64,000 nucleotides of DNA, from the NCBI RefSeq assembly GCF_900108185.1, contig NZ_FNVA01000004.1, positions 434,001-498,000 of the forward strand, given 5' to 3'. Positions within the stretch are counted from its first letter, which is position 1. Every line of letters starts with the position of its first letter. The DNA is from Bryocella elongata (GTDB taxonomy: Bacteria; Acidobacteriota; Terriglobia; Terriglobales; Acidobacteriaceae). The position numbers and the translations under genes are program-made. A model generated the notes under the pieces. It was not told where the DNA came from. It worked only from the letters and a program-made list of their open reading frames with translations, and made no database searches. Shown here piece after piece: positions 57,001 through 63,955 of this stretch.

Positions 57001-57205
57001 CATCGAGAGCTATAAGCACGATCAGACAGGAGGTTGGCTGCATATCGACCCACAAAGCAATTTCTACGACAGGGAAGCCCAGCCGATTAGCCGAGAGAAT
57101 GCCCTTGAGCACGCGGCACACGAGCCGTCCCATGCGGTAGCCGACAGTCTCAACGTGCAGCCCGGCAGCAGCGATCAAGGCAACGATCAGGGGATCGGTC
57201 TGTGA
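54071..57205 (+). CDS. MobF-family relaxase/helicase (TrwC/TraA-like)
   Basis: 1044 residues. N-terminal relaxase domain with the metal-binding histidines in LHTHAVIF (177-184) and APKSVSLTALVGGD; the tyrosine region is at the extreme N-terminus. Helicase domain has Walker A GLAGSGKTS (463-471), LYMVDESSLAS, LVGDTRQHQGVDAG and the final TVTSHSSQGLTTDRV and FAYVSVSRAS motifs. C-terminal ~150 residues are polar and not conserved. It cuts oriT and unwinds the transferred strand. A piece of homologous coding sequence occurs again at 63956-64000. Confidence 0.95.
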   Translation: MLTISKPISSGQAQTYHAKEFTSAEQNYWKQGDTILGEWQGQLAEKYGLAGAIDAQHFARLSEGQNPHTAEQLVQHRKAQEYTTADGATVKPVEHRAGWDATFSAPKSVSLTALVGGDDRVREAHRQAVTIALTELERYTQARIGGNNPAETTGKFIVAKFEHDTARPVDGYAAPQLHTHAVIFNMTERGDGSTRALQERGFFDSQQFATAVYQSELTFRLRNLGYEIEAGKSGAPDVKGYTSEYLEASSPRRQQIEEAIARSGFSGPEAAQIAAHNTRDRKEIHTPSEVLAAHRQIAAEFGNQADHVVAEAREKAEGLAQNRVPDAPQRAQEAVSFAKDRSFEREAVTDERDIMRDALRRGMGDLTYDQVRTNFDQRHGSGEFQIVDGQKHETGRQFTTRETIAAELATVGHMQRGQNTVEPVLQKEQAAAHANSRELLNPAQRKAIEEVLSSHDRVHGLQGLAGSGKTSTLSSIREGAERNGYAVEGFAPTSRATAQLREAGISADTLQGFLARGGQEQTKGDPDRRHLYMVDESSLASTRQMQSFMEKIGPQDRVLLVGDTRQHQGVDAGKPFEQMQQAGMQTAQLDQIMRQKDPELLRVVEHFAKNETAMGVSLLQQQGRVTEIQDNAQRIEAIAKDYAAKPENTLVVSPDNASRRDINDAIRNELKSSGIVSGDDRRMDVLTQRSELTSVDREWAANYQQGDILYYMRGSKEHGIEPRSYATVAAIDAAANRITVCKDDGKQVIYDPERLSGITAYREISRDFAQGDRIQFTSTNRELGVSNRDLGTIDRIDGKQIDVKMDGEKERSVSFDSAKMRHFDHGYTVTSHSSQGLTTDRVLVNMDTTVHPELINTRFAYVSVSRASQDARIYTNDAGTLGERLSTDVTKTSAIDLQRASVEPTANQHAPNKEPPMTNSREHPQDDLRREPSTEAMVSLPEIIHHEAEVDARHYAPIEAALPKETEGYEWKRETGDIESYKHDQTGGWLHIDPQSNFYDREAQPISRENALEHAAHEPSHAVADSLNVQPGSSDQGNDQGIGL

Positions 57206-57531
57206 CCGTAGCCGGTCCGGTTCTGGATCATCCTGCACAATACCCGGCATGGGTTGATGATTCGGACATAAATAGAAACGGCCCCCGATGAAGGGGGCCG
57301 TCTCAAACTGCCATGCGCCTCTTGATTATCCCTACACTCGTGGAGACCATTGCTGGCGGGTGACCGGCACCACGGCTTTCGCCGCTGCATTTATATGCCG
57401 TTATTCATACGATGCACCTTGGCGCAACGAAGGCGCAAGCGAAAACCGACGGGACAGCCCAAAATGGACCCAGCGCCCGCTACTGCTTCCGGATCACCGC
57501 CGCCTCTTGACAGGCGCGCTACGCTGAAAGA
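57206..57531. other. Intergenic region after the relaxase gene, with a hairpin
   Basis: About 325 bases without a supported gene. A 9-bp GC-rich stem (57278-57286 with 57293-57301, loop of six) lies 72 bases after the relaxase stop; no U-run follows on the plus strand, whereas the minus strand has a T-rich tail. It probably separates the transfer operon from the cargo. Confidence 0.55.
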
Positions 57532-58095
57532 GTGATCGATACTTCTTCACTGACGGACGAGCAGAAGGCGAGCGCAGATTTCGCGTTCCACCATCAGCGC
57601 ATGATGGACAGGTTGACTACGCCCGATTTCATCGATGCGCTCTGCGTTCACGAGGCAGCCCATGTCATCTACAACGAGCGCAGGGGCCCTTGCTTCTATA
57701 ACGTGCTGAAGACACGAATCACCTGCGATAGCCAGACCGGAATATGGGGCGGCCAGTTTGGCGCTATTGAGCAGCATGAGCCCTTCTGTTGGGATGGGAA
57801 TCACAGCACGTTTGAGCATTGGCTTATGGGAGACGCACAAGCAGGCGCGGCGGGTTCCGTTGCAGCGCAGAGGCTATACCCAGCCTTGGACGATCACGGA
57901 GAAGAAGGAGACAGGCGAAAGTTCTTAGCTCTTTGCGAACAACTGAAAGAGCATCCCTACGCGCCGAGAGTCCACGTTGATATGTTCTGGGCCGTAGCAA
58001 AGGACATCGTGAGACGCCAGCTCGATAGCGAACCAACGCTCATGCAGCGTATACATGAGAAGGCGGTCGAGTTGAGGCCGCGACTCGGCTTCTGA
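57532..58095 (+). CDS. Hypothetical protein with HEXXH motif
   Basis: 187 residues, starting at GTG. Residues 38-46 read CVHEAAHVI, an HEXXH zinc-metalloprotease type motif (His40, Glu41, His44) with helix-like flanks, similar to peptidase-M41-like or stand-alone Zn-protease proteins of mobile elements. No third ligand can be assigned with confidence. No signal peptide. It is the first gene of the cargo after the transfer operon. Confidence 0.6.
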   Translation: MIDTSSLTDEQKASADFAFHHQRMMDRLTTPDFIDALCVHEAAHVIYNERRGPCFYNVLKTRITCDSQTGIWGGQFGAIEQHEPFCWDGNHSTFEHWLMGDAQAGAAGSVAAQRLYPALDDHGEEGDRRKFLALCEQLKEHPYAPRVHVDMFWAVAKDIVRRQLDSEPTLMQRIHEKAVELRPRLGF

Positions 58096-58124
58096 CAGAT
58101 ATGGCAATAAACGGAGGCGTCTAA

Positions 58125-58616
58125 GTGAGTGTAGAGGTTTCAGAATTTATAAATGTGCGTCAGAAGCTCAACGAGCTCGGAGCCGAGTACCCTACCGACG
58201 GAATAGCCCTTCTCCCACTCAACATCTCGACAGCGGAATCCATCGGCGATCTAAAGCAAGCGTCTGAAGCGGCCACGATAAGAAAGCTCCTCCGACAGGC
58301 GGACATTCCGGTCAAAGACATCCTAAGCAAAGAGAAGCGACCGCCATATGTGAAGAACAAGTCGAATGACTGGGTATCACCGATAATCTTCGTCTCCGCT
58401 ACCGTGTGGAACAACAATCCTAAATTGGTATCAGTTGCGTTGAATATCGTGTCGAGCTACATCTATGACGCGTTCAAAGGTGCCACAGGCTCTCGCACTA
58501 CAAAAATATCCGTTGTGGTGGAAGACCCAAACGGCAAATCAACGCGCATCGACTATGAGGGGCCGTCTGAAGCAGTGAAGGACCTTGCAAAGCTGGTCAG
58601 AGAGGCGAAGAAGTGA
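58125..58616 (+). CDS. Hypothetical protein, first of a coupled pair
   Basis: 163 residues from GTG at 58125 (GGAGG nine bases upstream). Middle part has IRKLLRQADIPVKDILS and WVSPIIFVSATVWNNNP, the C-terminal part TTKISVVVEDPNGKSTRIDYEG is beta-rich. No known family. Coupled to the next gene by a four-base overlap. Confidence 0.65.
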   Translation: MSVEVSEFINVRQKLNELGAEYPTDGIALLPLNISTAESIGDLKQASEAATIRKLLRQADIPVKDILSKEKRPPYVKNKSNDWVSPIIFVSATVWNNNPKLVSVALNIVSSYIYDAFKGATGSRTTKISVVVEDPNGKSTRIDYEGPSEAVKDLAKLVREAKK

Positions 58617-59347
58617 TCGTCACACAGGAAGAGGCAAGCTACATAGAAAAGTTCAATGAGGCCGTGACTCACTTCAGTCATTTCTGTTTCTGCACTATCG
58701 ACAGTGGTTTGCAGAAGGAAGCATCTGCACAGATTTACGGCTTCTTACAGCAGCTTGCAGAAGACAAGGCCGCTGCCGTGGCTACAGGCGATGAGAGGTG
58801 GGCGAACTTTTTGCTCGGCTGTGAATGCCGTCTCAAGGGGATGCGAGCCGAAATCCTGATGTGGGTATTGCTCAAAGAAGAGAAGCCGGATGAAGCATGG
58901 CGACTGTTGGTAGATGCACAAGGCTTCACTTCAGACGCGATGAAGTCTGATGACGGTTTCCAGCTTCAACCCTTTATAGATCATCTTGCAAAGATTGAAC
59001 GAGTAGTCTTCCCGCCGCAAGCATTCATGAGCGCGGGAATGGTGTGCGATCACGAGGAATGCAGTATTTGCCATGGAGACTACGAGGACTGCGACCACAT
59101 AAAGTGTAGACCATATATGGGCGAGTTCTGCACTGTTGAGTTGTTCGGGTGCGAGCCCGATCATGTCGCATTAGTTGATGAGCCAGCAAGCAAACATTGC
59201 CGCGTTCATACGGTTTCAACTCCTGAGGGCCGTCGTAGCAAGATGACGCGGCTGGTAGAACCTTACAAAGTGGGCGAAGGGCCGCCAGAAGACGGATCGT
59301 TGCTAGCGTCTGCAACAATACTTCACTTGGGACCTGAGAAGGCCTAG
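58613..59347 (+). CDS. Hypothetical protein with Cys/His-rich cluster, second of a coupled pair
   Basis: 244 residues from GTG at 58613. Residues 1-135 look helical. Residues 145-199 hold a dense metal-site-like set: C145, H147, C150, C153, H154, C160, H162, C165, C173, C180, H184, C196 and H199. This suggests one or two zinc sites, but the spacing matches no family I know. Translationally coupled with the gene upstream, so the two products probably work together. Lower GC than the transfer genes. Confidence 0.65.
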   Translation: MIVTQEEASYIEKFNEAVTHFSHFCFCTIDSGLQKEASAQIYGFLQQLAEDKAAAVATGDERWANFLLGCECRLKGMRAEILMWVLLKEEKPDEAWRLLVDAQGFTSDAMKSDDGFQLQPFIDHLAKIERVVFPPQAFMSAGMVCDHEECSICHGDYEDCDHIKCRPYMGEFCTVELFGCEPDHVALVDEPASKHCRVHTVSTPEGRRSKMTRLVEPYKVGEGPPEDGSLLASATILHLGPEKA

Positions 59348-59471
59348 TCGAACGGCGATATACCGCCGAAGAATTCCATTGGCCGCCCCCCTATGTGTTG
59401 GTCATGCACGACTGCAAAGTGGATGGCGACTAGAGCTTCCATGACTCGCCCTGCATCGTTCCAGCTGCATG

Positions 59472-59753
59472 TCAATTTACCCGTTCGCTTCCGACAAGGG
59501 TGAAGCCCCAATCTTCCAAATCCCTTACCTCGACCGCTGCGTGGAAGAGAGGGCAGCTTTCTTCCGTCATGAGCCTCGTTTGCAACTCCCTCGCGTCTTC
59601 CGCAGTGGCAATACCCGCTTCACTCAATTCGTCCACCACTTCCTGTACCGAATCGTAATTCCGCTTCCAGCATCGTGCGCTGGCATTGCTCTCAAAGACC
59701 AAGGCACTGATGTTGTCCGGTGCGTTGGGAAATAGGATGAGCGAAATTTGCAT
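59472..59753 (-). CDS. Hypothetical small protein
   Basis: 93 residues, acidic, with SVQEVVDELSEAGIATAEDA, and no recognised domain. Alternating hydrophobic pattern suggests a small alpha/beta fold. A GAGGG-type ribosome site precedes the ATG. Transcribed opposite to its neighbours. Confidence 0.55.
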   Translation of the reverse strand: MQISLILFPNAPDNISALVFESNASARCWKRNYDSVQEVVDELSEAGIATAEDARELQTRLMTEESCPLFHAAVEVRDLEDWGFTLVGSERVN

Positions 59754-59903
59754 AGAGCGCCCTCTGGGTAGTTAGAGTCTTCTTCTCCCCTTGGGGATAC
59801 CTGTTCACTCTTCATTGCACGAAATCGTCAGCGGCACGTCACACAACGGTTGATCCCAGCCGAAATGCAAACAAATTCATAGCTAGCAGTGGGATGAGGT
59901 TTC

Positions 59904-60152
59904 CTCCCTGTCTGCGGCCCTCCGGTCCTCCGCCACCCTCCTCAGCAGGGAGGCCCAACCTCCCCGCAACGCCCCTCCGACAAGAGCAAAAGCCATCGCA
60001 ATTTCTCGCGCTCCGCGCCCAGCAAGGAAACCAAGCCTTCTGAGGAGCGCCGCTCCTGGCGCGCGCAAGGCGATGGAAAAAGCTCCGTGCAGCTCCAGGT
60101 ATTCGCTTCCTCCGGCCTGCGGCTGGCCTGAAGGCCACTTTTCCCACACCTT
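59904..60152. repeat. ~250-bp repeat, copy 1
   Basis: Highly similar to 63697-63949 in the same orientation, with an identical core of 134 bases (59998-60131 and 63796-63929). The sequence is GC-rich and has several self-complementary parts, such as AGGAGC-N3-GCTCCT and GGCC-rich arms near its right end. Open frames exist on both strands but no start has a ribosome site. Confidence 0.9.
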
Positions 60153-60237
60153 GCACTTGCCGCCCTCGATGGCGTGGGCCATGGCCAAGGCGTGTCTGGG
60201 TACAGACACAGCACAGCCATTCAAAAACGGAGGAACC

Positions 60238-60522
60238 ATGCGCACCACGCAAACCACACCACCAGACACACCCAACCCGTTTACATGGCGGCGATTCGCC
60301 GACGTGTACATGGGCGACCACCTTCTTGGAGAAGACACCGCAGACCTCGCCAGCTTGGGCTTTTGCGGCGATACCGTCACCGTCTCCTGCCCCGCCTGCG
60401 GGGAGGTTCTTGGGAACGTCCCCGTGGAACTTCTCAGCGATGGGCTGCAAGACCTCACCACAACCCACATCACGCCTGTACTCGATTGGCATTTTGCAAA
60501 ACAGCATCCCCGTTCCACCTAA
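60238..60522 (+). CDS. Small zinc-finger-like hypothetical protein
   Basis: 94 residues. The ATG at 60238 has GGAGGAACC directly before it. It contains VSCPACGEVLG, one CxxC pair, and a His/Glu-containing C-terminus; no recognised family. First of three co-oriented genes with good ribosome sites, ending with the DUF3560 gene. Confidence 0.7.
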   Translation: MRTTQTTPPDTPNPFTWRRFADVYMGDHLLGEDTADLASLGFCGDTVTVSCPACGEVLGNVPVELLSDGLQDLTTTHITPVLDWHFAKQHPRST

Positions 60523-60555
60523 ACCCCCACGACATAACCCCAAGGAGCAACGACC

Positions 60556-60750
60556 ATGCAGAACTCCCACCGCATCACCCTCAACGACCTATTGAAGCAG
60601 GAAGGCCGCAGCTTTGAAGAGATGGCCGAAGCCGTATTGTTCGGCGACGAGAACGCCCTCGCGCTCTGCGATGAGCAATGCGAAGTAGAGCCGGACGGCA
60701 CCTGTCCGCACGGTTGCCCTTCGTTTCTCCGCGCTGCCGGAATCATCTAG
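60556..60750 (+). CDS. Small hypothetical protein
   Basis: 64 residues with four cysteines (CDEQC and CPHGC), AAGGAG upstream. LNDLLKQEGRSFEEMAEAVLFG may be a short helix pair. Sits 33 bases after the previous small gene and 41 before the DUF3560 gene. Confidence 0.7.
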   Translation: MQNSHRITLNDLLKQEGRSFEEMAEAVLFGDENALALCDEQCEVEPDGTCPHGCPSFLRAAGII

Positions 60751-60791
60751 CCCCACGCACCAACCCAACACGACCCAGGAGACGAAACGCC

Positions 60792-62081
60792 ATGATGACC
60801 GCAACCTATTCCCCCGAAGACAACAAGCTCAGACTCTATGCTTCCAGCCGTCTCGACGCTGAACTCTATGCACGAGTCAAGACCGCAGGTTTCAAGTGGG
60901 CACCCCGGCAAGACCTGTTTGTCGCCCCGATGTGGACACCGGGACGTGAGGATTTATTGCTCGAACTGTGCGGCGAGATCGACGACGAAGATACAAACCT
61001 TGTAGACCGTGCCGAGGAGCGCAGCGAACGATTCGCCGAATACAGCGAGAGCCGCACCGAGGATGCAAACCGAGCGCAAAAAACAGTTGCCGCTATTGCG
61101 GACGGCATTCCCTTCGGCCAACCCATTCTTATCGGCCATCACTCGGAACGCCGCCACCGGAAAGACATTGAGCGGATCGACAATGGGATGCGCCGCGCCG
61201 TCAAGATGTGGGACACCGCGAAGTATTGGACAGATCGCGCCGATGCCGCCGTCCGTCATGCCAAGTACAAGGAGCGTCCCGACGTTCGCGCCCGCCGCAT
61301 CAAGACGCTGGAAGCCGACAAGCGCAAACAGGAACGCAGGATTGCCGAGTCGCAGAAGTTTCTTAAGATGTGGCAGCGTGAGGCACTGACCCGCGCTCTG
61401 GCTCTTGCCATCTCCAACCAAGACCATATCACCGTCTATTACACGAAAGAGAAGTACCCGGCATCCACCTATGAAGGCGCGAATACCCTTTGGGGCGGCT
61501 TGGACAAAGGGATTATCAACGAGCAAGAGGCCGCAGTCATCGCCATTCGCGTACACCAGCGCAGCATCGCATTCGTGCAGCGTTGGCTTACTCACTATGA
61601 GAACCGCATCGCCTATGAACGGGCGATGCTGGCCGAGGGTGGCGGAACCATCGCCGACAAGACCGGCCCGGAGAAGGGCGGCGCTTGCCGTTGCTGGGCT
61701 TCGCCTAGTGGCGGTTGGTCTTACATCCAGAAGGTCAACAAAGTTTCGGTCACTGTACTCGAAAAGCCGCCCTATGGCCCGAACACGTATACCCGCACGA
61801 TGCCCTTCGACAAACTCTTCGCCGTGATGTCCGCCGCCGAGGTTCAGGCCAAACGCGAGGCTGGCCTTTTGATCGAGTCCGCCTTTGGCGTCGGCTTCAC
61901 TCTCAACGAGCCATCGCCAGAAGAGCCGAAGGAGCAAGACCCCGAAGCCGCATTGCGCCGCCTCTGGGACGCGCAGGGCGTCTCCCAAGAGCGGCAGGAC
62001 GAGCTTATCGCCGACTTGACCGCGAAGGCGCAGCCAGGGGCGAAGATTGGCCCCTTCACACTCGGCGGCAAGATCGACTGA
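60792..62081 (+). CDS. DUF3560 domain-containing protein
   Basis: 429 residues. LRLYASSRLDAELYARVKTAGFKWAP and QDLFVAPMWTPGRE, then GQPILIGHHSERRHRKDIERI and a long coiled coil (190-240), match the DUF3560 family of plasmid and ICE proteins. Function is unknown. The ATG at 60792 has AGGAGACG upstream; the longer frame overlaps the previous gene. Typical of accessory regions of conjugative elements. Confidence 0.85.
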   Translation: MMTATYSPEDNKLRLYASSRLDAELYARVKTAGFKWAPRQDLFVAPMWTPGREDLLLELCGEIDDEDTNLVDRAEERSERFAEYSESRTEDANRAQKTVAAIADGIPFGQPILIGHHSERRHRKDIERIDNGMRRAVKMWDTAKYWTDRADAAVRHAKYKERPDVRARRIKTLEADKRKQERRIAESQKFLKMWQREALTRALALAISNQDHITVYYTKEKYPASTYEGANTLWGGLDKGIINEQEAAVIAIRVHQRSIAFVQRWLTHYENRIAYERAMLAEGGGTIADKTGPEKGGACRCWASPSGGWSYIQKVNKVSVTVLEKPPYGPNTYTRTMPFDKLFAVMSAAEVQAKREAGLLIESAFGVGFTLNEPSPEEPKEQDPEAALRRLWDAQGVSQERQDELIADLTAKAQPGAKIGPFTLGGKID

Positions 62082-62100
62082 CCTCCCGCAATCAAACCGT

Positions 62101-62140
62101 GCGCGTTCCGTTCTTTCGACACCGGAAGAATGGAACGCGC
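62101..62140. terminator. Hairpin after the DUF3560 gene
   Basis: Two 15-base arms with one GT pair (GCGCGTTCC...TTCTT and AAGAA...GGAACGCGC), loop of 10. No U-run, so terminator or processing site. Confidence 0.55.
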
Positions 62141-62166
62141 CCAACCCTCCATGAGGAATTATCGAA

Positions 62167-62343
62167 ATGACTTTGCGAGAGCTACAAAAGCACATCAACG
62201 CGACCATCGACGCCAACGATAAGGCTGGCAACCAGCGCAATGCAATGCGCGTTTGTGTCCAGATGAAGAGAGACACCAAACGATACCGGCTGCGGCATTT
62301 CGAGGTAGACCTTTTCTATCGTGGTCAGCTCGACATTGGATAG
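62167..62343 (+). CDS. Small hypothetical protein cut by an in-frame amber codon
   Basis: 58 residues (MTLRELQKHINATIDANDKA..., ending FYRGQLDIG). GAGGAATTATCGAA precedes the ATG. After the TAG at 62341-62343 the same frame continues as NHYGAYIHVYECGEIKP to a TGA at 62395-62397, which looks like natural coding sequence. The gene may be a recent pseudogene of a ~76-residue protein. Confidence 0.6.
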   Translation: MTLRELQKHINATIDANDKAGNQRNAMRVCVQMKRDTKRYRLRHFEVDLFYRGQLDIG

Positions 62344-62418
62344 AATCACTACGGTGCTTATATCCACGTCTACGAATGCGGCGAGATCAAGCCATGAGCC
62401 TATCGACTCCTGCGCGGT

Positions 62419-62607
62419 TCAAGCCTGAAACGTCACGCCGCCGTCCCACTCGATCCGAACAGGACAATCACAGGACGCGCAGACCATGACCTCGCCATCG
62501 TGGGAGTCGTCGGCGAAATGAACGTCGCCACGATGTCCGCAGTTCGTACAGCGATAAACGTAGAGCACTTCGGCAGGAGCGGACATCGTGGGGTTGTCGG
62601 ACTTCAT
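62419..62607 (-). CDS. Small zinc-ribbon protein
   Basis: 62 residues with two cysteine pairs (CTNCGH and CASCDCP), forming a rubredoxin-type zinc ribbon. CAGGAGCG precedes the ATG at 62607; a longer start would add 19 residues without a ribosome site. Function unknown. Confidence 0.7.
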   Translation of the reverse strand: MKSDNPTMSAPAEVLYVYRCTNCGHRGDVHFADDSHDGEVMVCASCDCPVRIEWDGGVTFQA

Positions 62608-62772
62608 GGTGTCGCTCCTGATTGCAAGTATCTTACAAAACCTTATTACGCCCGTCTTTCCCATCCCCTAAACGTGCTGTCGCTTTGCGCCAGCGCCGGT
62701 TTTGCCCACCCGCCGGGCTAGGACATCCAACCGCAGAGGACCGCGAGACACGCGCTCCATTCCCTTTCCAAA

Positions 62773-62824
62773 AAAATCCGCCGCGCGGGGAACCCATGAA
62801 CGGTTTCCCCACGCGGCGGATTTT
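62773..62824. terminator. Large terminator-type hairpin after the toxin-antitoxin operon
   Basis: Arms of about 23 bases with two mismatches (left from 62773, right to 62824), A-run on one side and TTTT on the other. It lies 43 bases after the antitoxin stop codon and can end that minus-strand transcript. Confidence 0.8.
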
Positions 62825-62866
62825 AACTTTTAACGACAGCCGCAGCTTGCTCGCTTCGCAAGCGCC

Positions 62867-63250
62867 TTACGCTGAAACCAATTCGCGCCGGCTCTTCGCC
62901 GCTTTCGCCGTGGACACCTTGACCGAGGAGACAGGCTTCGCCGGCTTGGGTGAAGTGAGTTTGACCCGCGCCTCCAGGTTCAGCCTGCCGGCGAACTGAA
63001 TCAGTTTGGTGATGCTGATGCGGGCCAGCTTGCCCCGCAGCAAATTGCTCACGTCCGGCTGGTGCGCCTTGAGCGTCGCCACCAAATACGCTTGCTTGAA
63101 TCCCTGCTCTTCGATGTGCTGTAGCAACGCTTGCCAAATCTCCGCCTTGATCTTCATCTCCAGCGTCTCCGCAGGAGAGAAGCCCAGATCGTCGAAGAGG
63201 TCCCCTTTGGTGACGTGTCCCGGCTTATTGCTTTGGCTTGCGTTTTTCAT
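62867..63250 (-). CDS. XRE-type antitoxin (HigA-like)
   Basis: 127 residues. Central HTH: IEEQGFKQAYLVATLKAHQP and DVSNLLRGKLARISITKLIQFA. C-terminal tail is Lys/Ala-rich. The gene overlaps the 3' end of the toxin gene by 26 bases; toxin-first order and domain type fit HigBA/phage Gp49-like systems. Confidence 0.87.
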   Translation of the reverse strand: MKNASQSNKPGHVTKGDLFDDLGFSPAETLEMKIKAEIWQALLQHIEEQGFKQAYLVATLKAHQPDVSNLLRGKLARISITKLIQFAGRLNLEARVKLTSPKPAKPVSSVKVSTAKAAKSRRELVSA

Positions 63251-63623
63251 GTCTCCGCTCCTCCAGAATCCTTTGCTTCACTTGCGACAACCGGCTCGTG
63301 GCGGTATTGAGATCCTTGCGCTCGGTCTTGGCGGTGTCTTTTTCAAAGCAGTCCAGCACATAGATGGTGTCTTCGATGCGAGCTAAATACACCATTCTGT
63401 ACCAGGTCTTTTCGTCGGCGTCTTTCAGCTCGAACACGCCTGCACCGATGGACTGCATGGGCCTGACCGTCAATCTCGCTGGCCGTCCGTGCTGCATCTC
63501 GCGTAACGAATTGCCAAAGTCCCATTGGATCGGCTTCGGCCACGACTTCAGCACCTTCCATGAGTCGCCCTCCCAGGAGATCGAAGCGATACGGTTTCGT
63601 TCGGGCGGCGGCACACACTCCAC
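63225..63623 (-). CDS. RelE/HigB-like toxin (phage Gp49-like)
   Basis: 132 residues from GTG at 63623; GTG at 63614 is an alternative. Family segments are PIQWDFGNSLREMQHGRPA, SIGAGVFELKDADEKTWYRMVY and IYVLDCFEKDTAKTE. Members are ribosome-dependent mRNA interferases. The start abuts a perfect palindrome that is the likely autoregulatory operator. The antitoxin gene overlaps downstream. Confidence 0.87.
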   Translation of the reverse strand: MECVPPPERNRIASISWEGDSWKVLKSWPKPIQWDFGNSLREMQHGRPARLTVRPMQSIGAGVFELKDADEKTWYRMVYLARIEDTIYVLDCFEKDTAKTERKDLNTATSRLSQVKQRILEERRHEKRKPKQ

Positions 63624-63645
63624 TTTATAGTATCCGTACTATAAA
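63624..63645 (-). promoter_or_regulatory. Operator of the toxin-antitoxin operon
   Basis: Perfect 9-bp inverted repeat TTTATAGTA-TCCG-TACTATAAA directly before the toxin start codon. TATA-like cores make it overlap with a -10 element. Expected site for antitoxin/toxin autorepression. Confidence 0.75.
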
Positions 63646-63696
63646 CGCAAAAGCTGAGACAAACGCTGAGGCCGTGATGCTTTGAGGGCGGAAGTC

Positions 63697-63949
63697 TCCC
63701 CCCTGTCTGCGGCCGCGTGCGCGTCCTCCGCCACCCTCCTCAGCAGGGAGATCCAACCTCCCCGCAACGCCCCTCCGACAAGAGCAAAAACAAAAGCAAT
63801 TTCTCGCGCTCCGCGCCCAGCAAGGAAACCAAGCCTTCTGAGGAGCGCCGCTCCTGGCGCGCGCAAGGCGATGGAAAAAGCTCCGTGCAGCTCCAGGTAT
63901 TCGCTTCCTCCGGCCTGCGGCTGGCCTGACGGCCACTTTTCCACACCTT
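63697..63949. repeat. ~250-bp repeat, copy 2
   Basis: Direct repeat of 59904-60152, 134-base core identical. Differences are confined to small indels in the left 90 bases and to a few bases in the right end. Its right end touches the relaxase fragment at 63956. Confidence 0.9.
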
Positions 63950-63955
63950 CCATGG

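Noticed and set aside
59839-60570. Minus-strand protein of 211-243 residues across repeat copy 1
   Set aside because: Similar frames are open in both repeat copies, but there is no ribosome site and the frame runs through the well-supported plus-strand gene at 60238-60522.
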